A DNA stretch of 34,636 nucleotides from JAJFTV01 sp964532655 (GTDB lineage: Bacteria > Chloroflexota > Anaerolineae > Anaerolineales > Anaerolineaceae), in the NCBI GenBank assembly GCA_964532655.1, contig CAZHMZ010000025.1, positions 1 through 34,636 on the forward strand, written 5' to 3'. The translations under genes and the position numbers were made by a program. Within the stretch, counting starts at the first letter, position 1; each line of letters begins with the position of its first letter. Positions 32,457-34,636 of the stretch are shown piece after piece. The notes beneath the pieces are model-generated. The model saw only the letters and a program-made list of their open reading frames with translations, searched no databases and was not told the origin of the DNA.

Positions 32457-33578
32457 ATGTCGGATCTCGAACGACAAATACAGGCAATCGAACACGGTTT
32501 GCTGAACGCCTCCCGCAACACAGAACACCCGACGAAGAAAATGGAGCTGATCCAGCGGATGGCATATTACAAGGTGCCCGGTATCAGCCTGGCTCTGATC
32601 GATCAGGAGCAACTGGCTTGGACAAAGGGATATGGCCTGATGGAAGCCGGTGGTGACAGGCCTATTACCTCTAAGACCATCTTTCAGGCTGCTTCCATCA
32701 GCAAACCGGTCACCGGTATGGTGGCGCTGCATCTGGTGGAATCCGGGCTGCTGGATCTGGACGCCGACGCCAACGACTTTCTGCGTTCCTGGAAGATTCC
32801 CGCGAGCAAATACACCCGGGTGCGCCCGGATGGTACGCAGCCGCTGGTCACCCTGCGGGGATTGCTCTCACATACCGCCGGGATGGGGTTGCATGGCTAC
32901 CGGGGATACCCTGCCGGCAGTCCGCTGCCCAGCCTGCTGCAGATCCTCGACGGACTGCCGCCGGCCAACTCGAAGCCCGTGAGGATGGCGCAGGAACCGG
33001 AGAAGGGATTTCTGTATTCAGGCGGCGGGTATCTGGTGATCCAGCAGATGATGGAGGATGTGACCGGTATACCGCTGGCAGTCCTTGCGAAAGAAATTCT
33101 CTTCGACAAGCTGGGGATGACACACAGCACCTTCGATCCCACACCGCCGCAGGAGTTCACATCACAAGCAGCCAGCGCTCACCTGAAAACCGGCGAGCCG
33201 CTGCCCGGCAAATGGCATACTTATCCTGAACAGGCCGCTGCCAGCTTGTGGACTACGCCGTCCGATCTGGCTTGTCTGATCGTGGAAGTGCTCAAATCGC
33301 TGAAAAGTGAGTCGAACCGGGTGCTCTCGGCAGAGACGATCCGCCGCATGATGGTTCCGCAAATCAGCATGGGCGGGCTGAGTTTCAATATCGTCATCCA
33401 GGACGGGCTGACCCGCTTTGGGCATCCGGGTTGGAACGAAGGCATTCACAACATGATGATCGCCTGCCCGGAGACCGGACAGGGCATCATCTGGATGACC
33501 AACGGCGAAAACGGACGGCAGCTTGGCAGGGAGGTATCCCGCGGCCTGGCAGAGATCGTCAAATATTCCTGGTGGTAA
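32457..33578 (+). CDS. Serine hydrolase, beta-lactamase fold (second paralogue)
   Basis: This 373-residue protein shows the class C/serine hydrolase motifs: S80-I-S-K83 in AASISKPVTG, Y-S-G in FLYSGGGYLVIQ and HPG in RFGHPGWNEG as the third motif. The second motif Tyr is followed by Ser-Gly, where class C enzymes have Ala-Asn, so it is an esterase- or peptidase-like member. No signal peptide is present. I chose the ATG at 32457 with GGAG eight bases upstream; the frame is open 34 codons further but those residues look random. It resembles the gene at 1373-2992 only at the fold level, and lacks its lipocalin-like C-terminal extension. Confidence 0.85.
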   Translation: MSDLERQIQAIEHGLLNASRNTEHPTKKMELIQRMAYYKVPGISLALIDQEQLAWTKGYGLMEAGGDRPITSKTIFQAASISKPVTGMVALHLVESGLLDLDADANDFLRSWKIPASKYTRVRPDGTQPLVTLRGLLSHTAGMGLHGYRGYPAGSPLPSLLQILDGLPPANSKPVRMAQEPEKGFLYSGGGYLVIQQMMEDVTGIPLAVLAKEILFDKLGMTHSTFDPTPPQEFTSQAASAHLKTGEPLPGKWHTYPEQAAASLWTTPSDLACLIVEVLKSLKSESNRVLSAETIRRMMVPQISMGGLSFNIVIQDGLTRFGHPGWNEGIHNMMIACPETGQGIIWMTNGENGRQLGREVSRGLAEIVKYSWW

Positions 33579-33694
33579 ACCCTTCTACTAAGGAATTTCA
33601 TGCCTGCATGGTTAGCAGGTTGGTCTATCTCCTAATCAGAGAACCCACCTGTACAGGCAGTATTCGGCTGTGCTCTCGTACATGATATCAAATA

Positions 33695-33725
33695 GCGCCT
33701 TCCTCACGGAAGGCGCCATCTTGTT
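33695..33725. terminator. Hairpin between convergent hydrolase and DUF302 genes
   Basis: GCGCCTTCC (33695-33703) pairs perfectly with GGAAGGCGC (33708-33716). Only short T-rich tracts follow on each side, so it is a modest two-way terminator. Confidence 0.55.
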
Positions 33726-33740
33726 ATACACCCAATCCCT

Positions 33741-34151
33741 CTATCCCTCCAGGGATTTCTTCACCCTCGCCAATCTGGCCGCCGCGTCTTCCGCAGCCGC
33801 CTTCACTTCGGCGTTATCAAACACACTCAGGCGGGCTACTGCGTCCACCAGCCCCACCTCAATGCGACCGTCTTCCGCCTGGCGGATGGTCACATTGCAG
33901 GGCAGCAGCCAGCCCGCGTTCGGGTCAGCCGAGAGCGCCCGGTGCGAGAGCGGCGGGTTGCAGGCCCCCAAAATCTTGTAAGGCGGAAACTCCACCCCCA
34001 GTTTATCCTTAAACACCTGTCGGGCGTCGATCTCCGTCAGGATGCCGAACCCTTCTGCTTTTAAGGCTTCCACCGTACGCGCGTAAGCGCTCACAAAGTC
34101 CGTATCCAAATGAATAATTTCACCCACTGATTGTTTCGTTTTTTCGGTCAT
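33741..34151 (-). CDS. DUF302 domain protein
   Basis: This 136-residue protein has the DUF302 pattern: a first half with FVSAYARTVEALKAEGFGIL and EIDARQVFKDKLGVEFPPYKILGACNPP, and a second half with GWLLPCNVTIRQAEDG and VGLVDAVARL. DUF302 proteins are small, dimeric and of unknown function; a Cys in GACNPP and one in LPCNV are conserved in the family. The ATG at 34151 has AGGAGAG just upstream. It is a single-gene unit. Confidence 0.88.
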   Translation of the reverse strand: MTEKTKQSVGEIIHLDTDFVSAYARTVEALKAEGFGILTEIDARQVFKDKLGVEFPPYKILGACNPPLSHRALSADPNAGWLLPCNVTIRQAEDGRIEVGLVDAVARLSVFDNAEVKAAAEDAAARLARVKKSLEG

Positions 34152-34271
34152 ATCTCTCCTGGTTCCTGTCATCCAATAATTGCGTCGCTTCGTTGTTTAT
34201 ACTCTATTGGATCGATCCGACCGAAAATGGTTACAGCCTAACCAAAACACTCATGCATGTTTAATGAAACA

Positions 34272-34294
34272 GCGCCCTTCGGGGTGAAGGGCGC
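34272..34294 (-). terminator. Hairpin after the SDR remnant
   Basis: GCGCCCTTC pairs with GAAGGGCGC around a five-base loop; TGTTTCATT follows on the minus strand. A moderate terminator for the transcript coming from the right edge. Confidence 0.5.
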
Positions 34295-34316
34295 CTTGTA
34301 TTGTCAATTCGCGAAC

Positions 34317-34493
34317 TCAGCGTTTGAGCAGTGAGCCCATGCGGCTGTAGATCAGATGCGCGGCGCGTTTGGGCGCCAACCAGGCCATGAAATCTATCAT
34401 TTTCGCGTCGCTGCCCACCAGCACGTGGTACCGGTTCTGCTCCACGGCTTTTACGATCATCTCGGCGGCGTCATGCGCGTTTGCCGGTTCCAT
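34317..34493 (-). pseudogene. C-terminal remnant of a short-chain dehydrogenase
   Basis: The frame gives 58 residues (starts MEPANAHDAAEMIVKAVEQN, then RYHVLVGSDAKMIDF and APKRAAHLIY). This is the tail found at the end of a group of SDR proteins. The Rossmann fold and the catalytic Tyr-Lys are missing, and an in-frame stop lies just upstream of the ATG. No ribosome binding site is seen. It begins ten bases after the MFS stop. Most likely a deletion remnant. Confidence 0.7.
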
Positions 34494-34502
34494 TTGGCTG
34501 CT

Positions 34503-34636
34503 TTATGCTGTTTCGTGCATTTCACGGGCGGGTTGATTGCCGGTGCGTTTTACCACGACCAGCAGCAAGACCAGCCCGACTACCGAGATGAGGATGCCCA
34601 CCGTCAGCATAAACGGTACCCCGCCGCGCGAATCCA
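34503..34636 (-). CDS. C-terminal end of a membrane transporter (probably MFS)
   Basis: The last 44 codons are in the window; the rest lies beyond the right edge. The sequence has one long hydrophobic segment, VPFMLTVGILISVVGLVLLL, then VVVKRTGNQPAREMHETA and a stop. A final helix with a short polar tail after a GVPFMLTVG segment is typical of MFS permeases, but too little is visible to be sure. Confidence 0.5.
   Translation of the reverse strand, partial: DSRGGVPFMLTVGILISVVGLVLLLVVVKRTGNQPAREMHETA

Overview
The window looks like chromosomal DNA of a Chloroflexota bacterium, most likely class Anaerolineae. This is an inference from gene content, not from a marker gene. The pointers are moderately GC-rich coding DNA, a secreted GLUG/LamG/Ig-like giant carrying its own sortase domain, a DUF6504 protein, an L-lactate permease, ECF and cobalamin import, and a flavodiiron protein plus bacterioferritin as expected in an oxygen-sensitive organism. 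No rRNA, tRNA, CRISPR array, prophage or insertion sequence with a transposase was seen.

Layout. 1-1320: the start of an AmmeMemoRadiSam radical SAM gene, then an AT-rich patch with one unrecognised small ORF and a fragment resembling the C-terminal tail of a BlaR1/M56-type protein. 1373-4634: a class C beta-lactamase-fold hydrolase and an alpha/beta-hydrolase lipoprotein. 4750-9450: oxygen and redox housekeeping (flavodiiron protein, VOC protein, HD phosphohydrolase, bacterioferritin, MsrA, PPOX flavoprotein coupled to DUF6504). 9699-13321: a tight operon of a cysteine-synthase-like enzyme, an aldo/keto reductase, a CPA2 antiporter and a small PII-like protein. 13500-13818: two tandem copies of a 171-bp repeat. 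13893-15416: L-lactate permease. 15594-18763: cobalamin riboswitch and a btuF-btuC-btuD import operon. 19039-23186: an ECF transporter operon that ends in a SAM hydroxide adenosyltransferase and has an internal terminator after the S-component gene. 23226-23491: more copies of the 171-bp repeat, inverted. 23597-28627: the giant surface protein. 28793-29692: a glycosyltransferase-like protein. 29848-31717: a Phd/YefM antitoxin without toxin, converging on a one-polypeptide methyltransferase-endonuclease. 32457-34151: a second serine hydrolase and a DUF302 protein. 34317-34636: an SDR C-terminal remnant and the end of an MFS permease.

How the parts fit. Two import systems dominate the middle: B12 uptake switched by a B12 riboswitch, and an ECF importer of unproven substrate whose operon also makes an enzyme that cleaves S-adenosylmethionine. 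The most unusual items are the ECF/SAM-hydrolase operon with its attenuator-like terminator, the surface protein in which LamG is nested inside a GLUG region and a sortase is fused at the C-terminus, the mosaic restriction-modification gene that appears to have displaced a toxin gene, and the CPA2 antiporter that lacks an RCK domain but is translationally coupled to a PII-like protein.
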